Positions 18,362 to 25,721 of a stretch of 54,274 bases of DNA are shown one piece after another (within the stretch, counting starts at the first letter, position 1; each line of letters starts with the position of its first letter). Under the pieces are notes generated by a model, which had not been told where the DNA came from, made no database searches, and saw only the letters and a list, made by a program, of their open reading frames with translations. The DNA is taken from positions 1 to 54,274 of the forward strand of contig NEUO01000005.1 of NCBI GenBank assembly GCA_002304315.1, written 5' to 3'. The DNA is from Verrucomicrobiia bacterium Tous-C4TDCM. Its GTDB lineage: Bacteria; Verrucomicrobiota; Verrucomicrobiia; Verrucomicrobiales; Akkermansiaceae. Position numbers and translations under genes: made by a program.

Positions 18362-18787
18362 ATGCCGAAATTTCCCCGCAGCGCCTTCGATGACACCGGC
18401 GGCCTCATCTACTTTCCGCGGATGTGCGACAAGATCCGCCTTCACGCTGCGGGCGAACTTGGACCCGACTACCACGCCTTCCTCGGCAAAGGCTTCGACG
18501 GCCGGATCTGCGCCTTCCTGCGGGTGGACTACGCCGACGTGAAGTCCCGCGTGTTGGCCGGGAAGAGCGACGGGGAGATCCTCGCTTGGTGCCTCGGCGA
18601 AGGCCGCGGGCTTCACGAGATCGACTACCTCGTGTGGAACAGCTTCGCCCGCAAGCGCGGCTGGCGCGACGATGACGGCGGCTCGGCAATGCTCGCGAAG
18701 TCGAAGGCCGGCGGCGGCTTCGCGGATCGGGATGATCTCATGGCCATGTTCGATTTCTACGAATACGACGAAGGCCGCAAGTCATGA
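18362..18787 (+). CDS. DUF5069 family protein
   Basis: 141 residues, no signal or membrane segment. The sequence begins PKFPRSAFDDTGGLIYFPRM and contains DKIRLHAAGELGPDYHAFLG, GFDGRICAFLRVDY and ILAWCLGEGRG, the pattern of the DUF5069 family, common in Verrucomicrobia. Function is unknown. Its stop overlaps the start of the VF530 gene by 4 bases, so the two are translationally coupled. The ATG at 18362 fits the family N-terminus. Confidence 0.8.
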   Translation: MPKFPRSAFDDTGGLIYFPRMCDKIRLHAAGELGPDYHAFLGKGFDGRICAFLRVDYADVKSRVLAGKSDGEILAWCLGEGRGLHEIDYLVWNSFARKRGWRDDDGGSAMLAKSKAGGGFADRDDLMAMFDFYEYDEGRKS

Positions 18788-19035
18788 GCGACGAGCCGCA
18801 ACAGCACCCGAAGGACCCGCTGCACGGCGTCACGCTGGAGACCATCGTGCGCACCTTGCAGGAGAAATACGGCTGGGAGGAAATGGGCCACCGAATCCGC
18901 ATCCGCTGCTTCCAGGACAACCCGAGCCTCAAATCCAGCCTGACCTTCCTGCGCAAGACCCCGTGGGCGCGGGAGAAGGTGGAAGGGTGGTATGTGTGGG
19001 AGATGCGCCGCGGCGGTTTCCGCAAGGAGGAATGA
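18784..19035 (+). CDS. VF530 family (DUF2132) small protein
   Basis: 83 residues. The signature DPLHGVTLETIVRTLQEKYG...MGHRIRIRCFQDNPSLKSSL...FLRKTPWAREKVE matches the VF530 family almost end to end. The founding member has a helical DNA-binding-like fold, and the biological role is unknown. Starts inside the stop of the DUF5069 gene (ATGA). It converges with the VapBC module, whose last codon is 43 bases away, and no terminator was seen between them. Confidence 0.9.
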   Translation: MSDEPQQHPKDPLHGVTLETIVRTLQEKYGWEEMGHRIRIRCFQDNPSLKSSLTFLRKTPWAREKVEGWYVWEMRRGGFRKEE

Positions 19036-19078
19036 AGATCCCCGCAGAGAAGTCGATGCCCACCGCATCGAACGGGAG

Positions 19079-19477
19079 CTATTTAAGCACCCTCACCCGC
19101 TCCAGCTTGCCCGCCGCTTTCTCGAAGCTCGCCATGGTCTCCCCGGAGCCCGTGTAGGACGCGTGGATAAGACGATCGACGAACCCCGGCTTGGCCGAGG
19201 CAAGGCCGGACATCGAGAGGATCCGGGCCGCCTGGCCGGTGGCGATGATCTCGCCAGCCTGGAACATCCCGTGAAGCGTGGCCAGGGCGGCGGCCTTCGA
19301 GACTCCGTAATGATACTGGGCTACGAAATACGCTTCGGCCACCACCAGATCATCGACCACCGCCTGTTGGCCAGCTCGCCGGATCTCATCAAGGAAGGCG
19401 ACGGCAACCCGGGTTTGATTTTCCGGCTGGCCGACGATCAAGCGGAGGACCACCGAGGTGTCGAGTCCGACCTTCAA
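19079..19477 (-). CDS. vapC: VapC-type PIN-domain toxin ribonuclease
   Basis: 132 residues if started at TTG 19477, which overlaps the antitoxin stop (TTGA) and has an excellent AAGGAGG ribosome site 4 bases upstream. No ATG is available near the family N-terminus. The PIN acidic residues are Asp6 (GLDTSVV), Glu48 (LVVAEAYF) and Asp101 (GFVDRLIH). The fourth position, usually Asp in TFDKAA, is Glu119 (SFEKAA). PIN toxins of this class cleave RNA and are held inactive by the upstream antitoxin. Whether the D-to-E change weakens activity is not known. Confidence 0.85.
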   Translation of the reverse strand: MKVGLDTSVVLRLIVGQPENQTRVAVAFLDEIRRAGQQAVVDDLVVAEAYFVAQYHYGVSKAAALATLHGMFQAGEIIATGQAARILSMSGLASAKPGFVDRLIHASYTGSGETMASFEKAAGKLERVRVLK

Positions 19478-19734
19478 ACGCCCTCCTTTCGACGGCCGGC
19501 GGCGATGCTGCGGCGGATGCTCTCCATCGAGTGATCCACACTCTTGATCTGCCCGTTCAAGCCACCGACCCACGAGCGGTCCGGAGCCGGCCTGGGACGG
19601 AGCACCCAAACCCGCTCGCCGCCGATCATCCGCGGCTCGATATCGACGATGTCACCGGGCCCGATCCGCAGGGCTTCGCAGGTCTCCAATGGAAACGTGG
19701 CCTGACGCTTCGCGGTGATTTTAAGGCTGGGCAT
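19474..19734 (-). CDS. vapB: AbrB/MazE-type antitoxin of VapBC
   Basis: 86 residues. The N-terminal ~45 residues form a swapped-hairpin AbrB domain (SLKITAKRQATFPLETCEAL, GPGDIVDIEPR). The C-terminal tail contains SMESIRRSIAAGRRKEGV, which should wrap the toxin. It is the first gene of the pair and very likely binds its own promoter just upstream of 19734. The start codon is 53 bases from the end of ispA, with no terminator visible between them. Confidence 0.85.
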   Translation of the reverse strand: MPSLKITAKRQATFPLETCEALRIGPGDIVDIEPRMIGGERVWVLRPRPAPDRSWVGGLNGQIKSVDHSMESIRRSIAAGRRKEGV

Positions 19735-19787
19735 GGAGACAGGGTGCCACGACTCGCCTTACCCGTCAAAGATCAAGTAAGGCGCAA

Positions 19788-20669
19788 TCAATACTCCCTC
19801 TTCAGCAGGTAATCCGCGATCTCCCGCAGGTGCAGCGCCTTTTTGCCGAAAGGAAGCAGGGCATCCATCGCTTCCTTGGTCAGCTTGGCGGCCTCCTTGC
19901 GGGATTTTTCCAAACCGAGGATCGAGGGATAGGTCGCCTTTTCCACCGCGAGGTCCTTGCCGGCGGTCTTGCCGAGGACCTCGGTGGAGGCGGTGACGTC
20001 GAGGATATCGTCGATCACCTGGAAGGCTAGTCCGAGCGCGCGGCCGAAGACGGTGAGCGCCTCAAGCTGCTTGTCGGTGGCGTTCGCGGTCATCGCGCCG
20101 AGGCGGATCGAAGTGGCAAGGAGGGCCGCGGTCTTCGATTCGTGGATCTTGACCAGCTGCGCCTTGGTCAGCTTCCTGCCCTCGCCTTCGAGGTCCATGA
20201 CCTGGCCGCCGATCAGCTTGGTCGAGCCGCCGGTGAGAGCGAGTTCGGCGACGTAGCTGGCGGTCGGGTAACGACGGGCCGGCGAGGTCTGGGCGAGGAT
20301 CAGGAAGGCCTCCGTGAGAAGGGCGTCGCCGGTGAGGACCGCCATGCCTTCACCATAGACCTTGTGGCAGGTCGGGCGGCCGCGGCGCAGGTCGTCGTCG
20401 TCCATGCAGGGCAGGTCGTCGTGGACCAGCGAGTAGGTATGCAGGATCTCCACCGCGCAGGCCGGCGGCATCGCGCTTTCGATATCGCCTCCACAAGCTT
20501 CCGCCGCCGCCAGACAGAGGATCGGCCGCAGCCGCTTGCCGCCGGCGAAGAGGCTGTAGCGCATCGCCGCGTGGATCGTGGCCGGCTTCTCCTTGGCCTT
20601 CGGCAGGAAGGCATCGAGCGCGGCGTCGACTTCAGCGGCGCGGGTGGCGAGGTATTCCTTCAAATCCAT
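19788..20669 (-). CDS. ispA: (2E,6E)-farnesyl/polyprenyl diphosphate synthase
   Basis: 293 residues. First aspartate-rich motif DDLPCMDD at 84-91, with the two-residue insertion typical of bacterial short-chain (FPP-type) enzymes; second motif DDILD at 220-224. GGKRLRP (43-49) and the GGQVMDL block are present. It condenses IPP with DMAPP/GPP to make farnesyl diphosphate for quinones, undecaprenyl carrier and other isoprenoids. ATG 20669 is the family start. An inverted heptad array begins one base upstream of the start codon, so the ribosome site is inside repeat sequence. Confidence 0.95.
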   Translation of the reverse strand: MDLKEYLATRAAEVDAALDAFLPKAKEKPATIHAAMRYSLFAGGKRLRPILCLAAAEACGGDIESAMPPACAVEILHTYSLVHDDLPCMDDDDLRRGRPTCHKVYGEGMAVLTGDALLTEAFLILAQTSPARRYPTASYVAELALTGGSTKLIGGQVMDLEGEGRKLTKAQLVKIHESKTAALLATSIRLGAMTANATDKQLEALTVFGRALGLAFQVIDDILDVTASTEVLGKTAGKDLAVEKATYPSILGLEKSRKEAAKLTKEAMDALLPFGKKALHLREIADYLLKREY

Positions 20670-20670
20670 G

Positions 20671-20752
20671 GATGGCAGATGGTGGATGGTAGATCGCGGA
20701 TGGAAAGGCAGGGATCCAAAATCTGCCATCTACCATCTGCCATCCACCATCT
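20671..20752. repeat. Inverted pair of heptad arrays (hairpin) between asd and ispA
   Basis: Left arm 20671-20703 has heptads GATGGCA, GATGGTG, GATGGTA, GATCGCG, GATGG. Right arm 20721-20752 has their complement (ATCTGCC, ATCTACC, ATCTGCC, ATCCACC). The two arms can form a long imperfect hairpin. It fills the 87-base gap from the asd stop to the ispA start. Confidence 0.9.
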
Positions 20753-20756
20753 CTCT

Positions 20757-21758
20757 TTAAAGCAGCTCGGCGATCTGCACCGCGTTGAGCGCGGCGCCCT
20801 TGCGGACCTGGTCACCGACGACCCAGAGGTCGAGGGCGTTGTCGAGGACCAGGTTCTTGCGGATCCGGCCGACCAGGCAGTCATCCTTGCCGGTCGTGTC
20901 GAGCGGGACCGGGAAGACCTCGTTCGCCGGATCATCGACGACCTGGATCCCGGGCTTGCCGGCGAAGGCGGCGCGGGCGCTCTCGACAGCGACCGGCTTT
21001 TCAAAAACCGCGGTGATCGAAACCGAGTGCGAGCGGTAAACCGGCACCCGGACGCAGGTGCATGACACCTTCAAATCGGCGTGGCCGAGGATCTTGCGGC
21101 CCTCGTGGAGCATCTTCATCTCCTCCTTGGTGTAGCCGTTGTCGGTGAACGCATCGACCTGCGGGATCACGTTGAAGGCGATCTGGCGCGGATAGACCTT
21201 CGGGGTGAAAGGCAGGCCGTTGGCGATCGCCTTGACCTGCTCTTCCAGCTCCACGATCCCCTGCGCGCCGGAGCCGGACACCGCCTGGTAGGACGACGCG
21301 ATGATCGATTTCAGCCCGAACTTCTCGTGCAGCGGCGCGAGCGCCATCAGCGAGATGATGGTGGTGCAGTTCGGGTTCGCGATGATGCCCTTCGGATGAT
21401 CCTTCGCGGCCTCCGGGTTGATTTCGGGGACGACCAGCGGCACGCCTTCGTCCATCCGGAAGGCGGAGGAATTGTCGATCACCACCGCGCCGGCGGCCGC
21501 CGCGGAGGGGCCGAACTCGAGGGAAATCCCGCCGCCGGCGGAAAAGAGGGCGATATCGACGCCGGCAAAGCTGTCATGGGTGAGTTCCTGCACGACGATG
21601 TCCTCGCCGCGGAACGCGATCCGTTTCCCGGCCGAGCGGGCGGAGGCCAGCAAGGTCAGCTTGCCGACGGGAAAGTTCCGCTGTTCGAGGCAGAGGAGCA
21701 TTTCCTCTCCCACCGCGCCGGTGGCCCCGACGATCGCTACGTGCTTGGCTTCGCTCAT
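20757..21758 (-). CDS. asd: Aspartate-semialdehyde dehydrogenase
   Basis: 333 residues. NADP-binding GATGAVGEEM at 11-20, active-site Cys131 in NPNCTTI, and the substrate-binding region with RVPVYRSHS. It reduces aspartyl phosphate, made by the nearby aspartokinase, to aspartate semialdehyde for lysine/diaminopimelate, threonine and methionine. Upstream of ispA on the same strand; the two may be cotranscribed through the hairpin between them. Divergent from prs with a 176-base shared upstream region. Confidence 0.95.
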   Translation of the reverse strand: MSEAKHVAIVGATGAVGEEMLLCLEQRNFPVGKLTLLASARSAGKRIAFRGEDIVVQELTHDSFAGVDIALFSAGGGISLEFGPSAAAAGAVVIDNSSAFRMDEGVPLVVPEINPEAAKDHPKGIIANPNCTTIISLMALAPLHEKFGLKSIIASSYQAVSGSGAQGIVELEEQVKAIANGLPFTPKVYPRQIAFNVIPQVDAFTDNGYTKEEMKMLHEGRKILGHADLKVSCTCVRVPVYRSHSVSITAVFEKPVAVESARAAFAGKPGIQVVDDPANEVFPVPLDTTGKDDCLVGRIRKNLVLDNALDLWVVGDQVRKGAALNAVQIAELL

Positions 21759-21934
21759 GATTTGGAGGGCGGGAGCTTAGGGCCGGAGCCCGGTCTGGCA
21801 ATCGAATCGTGTGCCCTCAAGCCGGCCGGGGAGGTCAAAAGCGGGCTTTTCGCGAGGGGGCGGGGATTCGCCTTGAGGAACACCGCAGGTCCGGCGGACG
21901 ATGCGCCCGCCCCGCAGCCGTCCCATCCTCTTTC

Positions 21935-22861
21935 ATGAAAATCTTCAGTGGAACTTCCCACCGCGCGCTCGCCGAACGCATTGCCGAAAGCCTCGGCGAA
22001 AAGCTCGCCGACGTCCACGTCACCGCCTTTCCCGATGGCGAGACCTTCGTGAAGATCAACGAAAACATCCGCGGCGACGACATTTTCATCGTTCAGCCAA
22101 GCTGCCCGCCGACCAACCACAACATCATGGAGCTGCTCATCATGGTGGACGCCGCCCGCCGCGCCAGCGCCGGCCGGATCACCGCCGTGATGCCCTTCTT
22201 CGGCTACGCCCGCCAGGACCGCAAGGACCAGCCGCGCGTTCCGATCACCGCCAAGCTGGTCGCCAACCTGCTCACTTCCGCCGGCGTCGGCCGGGTCCTG
22301 ACGATGGACCTCCACGCACCGCAGATCCAAGGCTTCTTCGACATTCCGGTCGATCATCTTTACGCCAAACCCGCGCTCATCGGCTACCTCCGTGAACGCC
22401 ATCCCGATTCCTCCAATTTAAGCGTCGTGTCACCCGATGTCGGCGGCGTCAAAATGGCCCGCGCCTATGCCGACGCCCTCGGCGCCGAACTCGCCATCGT
22501 CGCCAAGCACCGCATCAGCGCGACCCGGGTCGAGGCCATGAACGTGATCGGCGAAGTGGAAGGCCGCGACGTGATCCTGGTCGATGACATGACCGAAACC
22601 GCCGGCACCCTCACCGCCGCCGCCGAGATTCTCCAGAAGAACGGCGCGCGCCGGATCTTCGCCGCGGTCTCCCACGCCGTGCTCGGCGACCTTGGCCGGG
22701 AGCGGATCAAGAACTCGGCGATCGAGGAGATCATCACCACCGATTCGGTCCCTCAGGCGACTGGCGAAAAGGTCCAAGCGGTGGGCATCGCCCCGCTGCT
22801 CGGCGAGGCAATCCGCCGCATCCATGGCGGCCAATCGGTGACGTCCTTGTTCGAAGTCTGA
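21935..22861 (+). CDS. prs: Ribose-phosphate pyrophosphokinase
   Basis: 308 residues, the normal length. MKIFSGTSHRALAERIAE is the family N-terminus. Catalytic YARQDRKD at 91-98; the PRPP loop reads DDMTETAGT at 217-225, a Thr-Glu variant of the common DDMIDTAGT. It transfers pyrophosphate from ATP to ribose 5-phosphate, giving PRPP for purines, pyrimidines, histidine and tryptophan (compare trpE/trpG nearby). The frame is open to 21809, but the ATG at 21935 is the one matching the family. The next gene starts 15 bases after the stop, suggesting an operon. Confidence 0.95.
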   Translation: MKIFSGTSHRALAERIAESLGEKLADVHVTAFPDGETFVKINENIRGDDIFIVQPSCPPTNHNIMELLIMVDAARRASAGRITAVMPFFGYARQDRKDQPRVPITAKLVANLLTSAGVGRVLTMDLHAPQIQGFFDIPVDHLYAKPALIGYLRERHPDSSNLSVVSPDVGGVKMARAYADALGAELAIVAKHRISATRVEAMNVIGEVEGRDVILVDDMTETAGTLTAAAEILQKNGARRIFAAVSHAVLGDLGRERIKNSAIEEIITTDSVPQATGEKVQAVGIAPLLGEAIRRIHGGQSVTSLFEV

Positions 22862-22876
22862 CGGCCATCTTCTCCC

Positions 22877-24007
22877 ATGAGTGACATCAACATCAACATC
22901 GCCATCGTCGGCCTTGGCTTCGGAGCCGAGTTCATCCCCATCTATCAGCGTCTCAAGGGCGTGAACCTGTACGCCATCTGCCAGCGGACCCGGTCCAAGC
23001 TGGACGAGGTCGGCGACAAGTTCGGCATCGCCAAGCGCTACACCTCCTACGAAGACCTCCTCGCCGACCCCGAGGTCCACGCCGTCCACATCAACTCGCC
23101 GATCCCCGACCACGGCCGGCAGTCGATCCAGGCGCTGAAAGCCGGCAAGCACGTCGCCTGCACCGTGCCGATGGCCACCAGCCTCGACGAGTGCAAGCAG
23201 ATCATCGACCTCTGCCAGGAGACCGGCCTGAAGTACATGATGATGGAAACCGTGGTCTATGCCCGCGAGTTCCTCTTCATGAAAGAGCTCTACGAGAAGG
23301 GCGAACTCGGCAAGGTCCAGTTCCTCCGCGCCACCCACCAGCAGGACATGGAAGGCTGGCCCGGCTACTGGCCCGGCCTGCCGCCGATGTACTACGCGAC
23401 CCACTGCGTCGGCCCCATCCTCGGCCTGATGGGCAGCCAGTCGGAATACGTCTCCTGCTTCGGCTCCGGCACCATCGCCGAGGACATGCACGCCTGCTAC
23501 GGCTCGCCCTTCGCGATCGAAACCTGCCACATCAAGATGAAGGACAGCGACGTCGCCGCGCAGGTCGTCCGCTCGCTCTTCGATGTCGCCCGCCAGTACC
23601 GCGAATCGATCGAAGTCTACGGCACCAAGAAGTCCGTCGAGTGGCCGCTGATCGAGCACGACCCGCTGGTCATCCACACCGCCAAGAAGCCCGAGCCCGA
23701 GATCCCCGAGAAGGTCACGTGCCCGGACTTCGCCCACTACCTGCCGGAGGAAATCCAGCTCTTCACCACCGGTGGCGTGTACGGGGGTGACGGCGGCGAA
23801 GAGCATCTCTCCTTCACCCAGGGTGCCGGCCACGGCGGCAGCCACCCGCACCTGGTCCACCAGTTCGTCAAGATGCTGCAGACCGGCGTCGATTCCTATC
23901 CGAACGCCGTCCAAAGCGCGAACATCACCTGCACCGGCATCCTCGCCCACGAGTCCGCGCTCAAGGGCGGCGAGATCGTGCACCTGCCGGAGTGGACGCT
24001 GAGCTGA
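22877..24007 (+). CDS. Gfo/Idh/MocA family oxidoreductase lacking the EKP lysine
   Basis: 376 residues, cytoplasmic. N-terminal Rossmann fold (INIAIVGLGFGAEFI, residues 6-20) and a C-terminal alpha/beta substrate domain of the Gfo/Idh/MocA family. The catalytic EKP motif normally found after KAGKHV reads CTVPMATS here (T96-V97-P98), so the general-base lysine is missing. HCVGPILGL is near the expected second histidine block. The family oxidises or reduces sugars and cyclitols with NAD(P). This variant subgroup, common in Planctomycetes and Verrucomicrobia, may have a different chemistry or none. It follows prs by 15 bases and is closed by a strong terminator at 24040. Confidence 0.85.
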   Translation: MSDININIAIVGLGFGAEFIPIYQRLKGVNLYAICQRTRSKLDEVGDKFGIAKRYTSYEDLLADPEVHAVHINSPIPDHGRQSIQALKAGKHVACTVPMATSLDECKQIIDLCQETGLKYMMMETVVYAREFLFMKELYEKGELGKVQFLRATHQQDMEGWPGYWPGLPPMYYATHCVGPILGLMGSQSEYVSCFGSGTIAEDMHACYGSPFAIETCHIKMKDSDVAAQVVRSLFDVARQYRESIEVYGTKKSVEWPLIEHDPLVIHTAKKPEPEIPEKVTCPDFAHYLPEEIQLFTTGGVYGGDGGEEHLSFTQGAGHGGSHPHLVHQFVKMLQTGVDSYPNAVQSANITCTGILAHESALKGGEIVHLPEWTLS

Positions 24008-24039
24008 AGTTCCAAGTTAAGAAGTGGCAAGTGCCAACC

Positions 24040-24070
24040 AAGGCACTCCGGAAACGGGGTGCCTTTTTTT
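24040..24070 (+). terminator. Rho-independent terminator of the prs-oxidoreductase unit
   Basis: AAGGCACTCCG (24040-24050) pairs with CGGGGTGCCTT (24055-24065; one G-U pair) around a GAAA tetraloop, followed by a run of T to 24070. It is the cleanest terminator in the window and lies 32 bases after the oxidoreductase stop. Confidence 0.95.
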
Positions 24071-24081
24071 CGGCCGCAGCC

Positions 24082-24226
24082 CTTGGACTGCGTGCAGCTC
24101 CGCCCCTCGTAGCTTCAGCGAAGTGGGGCTGCTGCCACTTTGTTGCCACAGCCTGCTGTGGAGTCGGGCCGGGATTCGTCAGCAGGCTGACGACCGAAAG
24201 CGGCAGCAGGCTGCCCGCAGTCAAAG
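24082..24226. repeat. Palindromic mosaic repeat, copy 2
   Basis: Ends CTTGGACTGCGTGCAG (24082-24097) and CTGCCCGCAGTCAAAG (24211-24226) are imperfect inverted repeats and match the ends of copy 1 (13118-13234). A 27-base block (24139-24165) is the exact reverse complement of 13181-13207, while the flanking AAGCGGCAGCAGGCTGC (24198-24214) has the same orientation as in copy 1. An extra ~30-base hairpin with TAGCTTCAGCGAAG (24101-24128) is inserted in the left half. It begins 12 bases after the terminator. Confidence 0.9.
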
Positions 24227-24240
24227 GCGGCTCCGCCCCG

Positions 24241-24630
24241 TCATTCGATCAATCTCTTCTGAAACTTCCGCTTCCGCCAAATCAGCAGCCCCGCCCACCC
24301 CGCGAGGAAGCACGGGACCAGCAATTGGTAGGGGATGAATACCGAGCGTAAATCCGGAACCGGATGTGGCGGGTCGATAAGCGCAATCTTCCACTCAAGC
24401 GCCTCCTCCGGCTCCACCTGATATTGGAAGGTTTCGACCTCCCACGAATCCGGCCAACCATCCGAGAAGCAATACGCATACACGTCTCCCGCCGATTGTC
24501 CGCCCCCCCAAAGTCCGAAATCAACCCCCGACCGGTAACCCATCGAATCCCACCAACCCCACAACAAAAACACCAACCCCGGCACCCCGAACCAAAACGC
24601 CCTCGAGCGGAACAAACGGAAGCGGTCCAT
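24241..24630 (-). CDS. Small membrane protein of unknown function
   Basis: 129 residues if started at ATG 24630 (MDRFRLFRSRAFWFGVPGLV). Two membrane segments: ~12-30 (AFWFGVPGLVFLLWGWW) and ~98-118 (YQLLVPCFLAGWAGLLIW), with a short exposed loop between them and an Arg/Lys-rich C-terminus (RKRKFQKRLIE), which predicts both ends in the cytoplasm. Its base composition is lower in GC than its neighbours. It is not recognisable as a known family. The start could also be the ATG 18 bases upstream. Confidence 0.65.
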   Translation of the reverse strand: MDRFRLFRSRAFWFGVPGLVFLLWGWWDSMGYRSGVDFGLWGGGQSAGDVYAYCFSDGWPDSWEVETFQYQVEPEEALEWKIALIDPPHPVPDLRSVFIPYQLLVPCFLAGWAGLLIWRKRKFQKRLIE

Positions 24631-24707
24631 GGAAGGGTTTCCTTTCATTGCCGCTTCACCCCGTAGCGGGGATCCCGGCGATGGTGCCGGACCACTGCTA
24701 CCCGCTT

Positions 24708-24926
24708 TCATTTCCCGCGTCCCACCGCTTTGAGAAACTCCTCATCGGTCAGGCAGGCAGAAGGATCCCGATCCATCTCCTCCGACCTCCGCAAGGCTTC
24801 AGCCAGCCCATCGTCCTCTTCCACCAACACCCCCGGCAGCGAATCCAACATGCCCGCCGCCAGCTTCGCCCGGTCCGATTCCGGCAGCTTCAAGGCCAGC
24901 GCTTCGATTTCCGCCAGATTCACCAT
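24708..24926 (-). CDS. Orphan addiction-module antitoxin (Unstab_antitox type)
   Basis: 72 residues, MVNLAEIEALALKLPESDRA...LAAGMLDSLPG followed by an acidic linker and DEEFLKAVGRGK. This is the pattern of the short putative addiction-module antitoxins usually encoded just before a RelE/ParE toxin. No toxin frame follows on this strand: the next gene downstream is the small membrane protein. ATG 24926 was chosen because upstream residues are Arg/Pro-rich and not family-like. It follows the nucleotidyltransferase gene by 83 bases. Confidence 0.7.
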   Translation of the reverse strand: MVNLAEIEALALKLPESDRAKLAAGMLDSLPGVLVEEDDGLAEALRRSEEMDRDPSACLTDEEFLKAVGRGK

Positions 24927-25009
24927 GGCCGGAGCATGAACCCGATCCGCCGGACGATCAAGCCGGCTGCGCCCGGGACTTCCCCCGCACCCCGCGCTCG
25001 CAAGCCCCA

Positions 25010-25579
25010 TCACCCTTCCGGATCATCCAGAATCCCCTGCAACCGCTCCCCTAGCACCGCCGGAAATCTCGCCACCCACGCCCCGTCCACCAGCCCCACC
25101 GACGCCAGATCCCTCAAGTGCATCCGGTCCTTGCCGCGGAACGAGGTCAGCTTCATCCGCACCAGATCCTCCAGCGGCACCAGCTTGAAGCCATCGCCCG
25201 GCTCCGTCCGATCCAACTCCGGAGCCGGCTCGATCGCATCCGGCACCGCCTTTTCGCCCGCCCACAGAATGTGCACCGCGTCGCGCACCTTCGCGTCCGG
25301 ACCATCGAGGAAGACATCCATCGCACCCGCCTTGCCCAGAGACGAAACCCGCCGGTGGACAAAGCCCGCCGACTCCAACGCCGCCCGCGCCCGGTCCATA
25401 TCCTCCCGCCGCAGCAAGATGTTCACATCCCGCGTGTTGCGCACCGCGGCGGCATCGACCCGCGAAACCCACGCCGCCACCGCATTGCCGCCGATCACGG
25501 CATACTTCACCCCGCTCCCGCCCAAAGCCGCCGCCGCCCGGTCGAGCCGCTTCTTCACGTTCTCGATCCCTTCCGCCAT
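25010..25579 (-). CDS. Nucleotidyltransferase-fold protein with altered catalytic aspartate
   Basis: 189 residues. The nucleotidyltransferase fold is seen as KYAVIGGNAVAAWV (25-38), followed by RNTRDVNILLRRED (47-60). The catalytic D-x-D of active family members is D51-V-N53 here. A typical C-terminal half follows (VFLDGPDAKVRDAVHILWAG, LEDLVRMKLTSFRGKDRMHLRDL). Relatives are annotated as AbiEii-like or minimal nucleotidyltransferases and often lie in toxin-antitoxin or defence islands. The Asn substitution could abolish metal binding. It lies beside an orphan antitoxin, but the antitoxin family is not a known partner of this fold. Confidence 0.75.
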   Translation of the reverse strand: MAEGIENVKKRLDRAAAALGGSGVKYAVIGGNAVAAWVSRVDAAAVRNTRDVNILLRREDMDRARAALESAGFVHRRVSSLGKAGAMDVFLDGPDAKVRDAVHILWAGEKAVPDAIEPAPELDRTEPGDGFKLVPLEDLVRMKLTSFRGKDRMHLRDLASVGLVDGAWVARFPAVLGERLQGILDDPEG

Positions 25580-25721
25580 GCGCTGCCAGGATACAGATGC
25601 CAGAGCGACCGGCTAGCTCATGCCGATACCATGCAACGCCCCCATGACCGGGCCAAGGGCCAAAATCCCCACCCCAACCTTTACATTTGTCCCACCGCCC
25701 AATCCGCTTAGCATCACCCCG

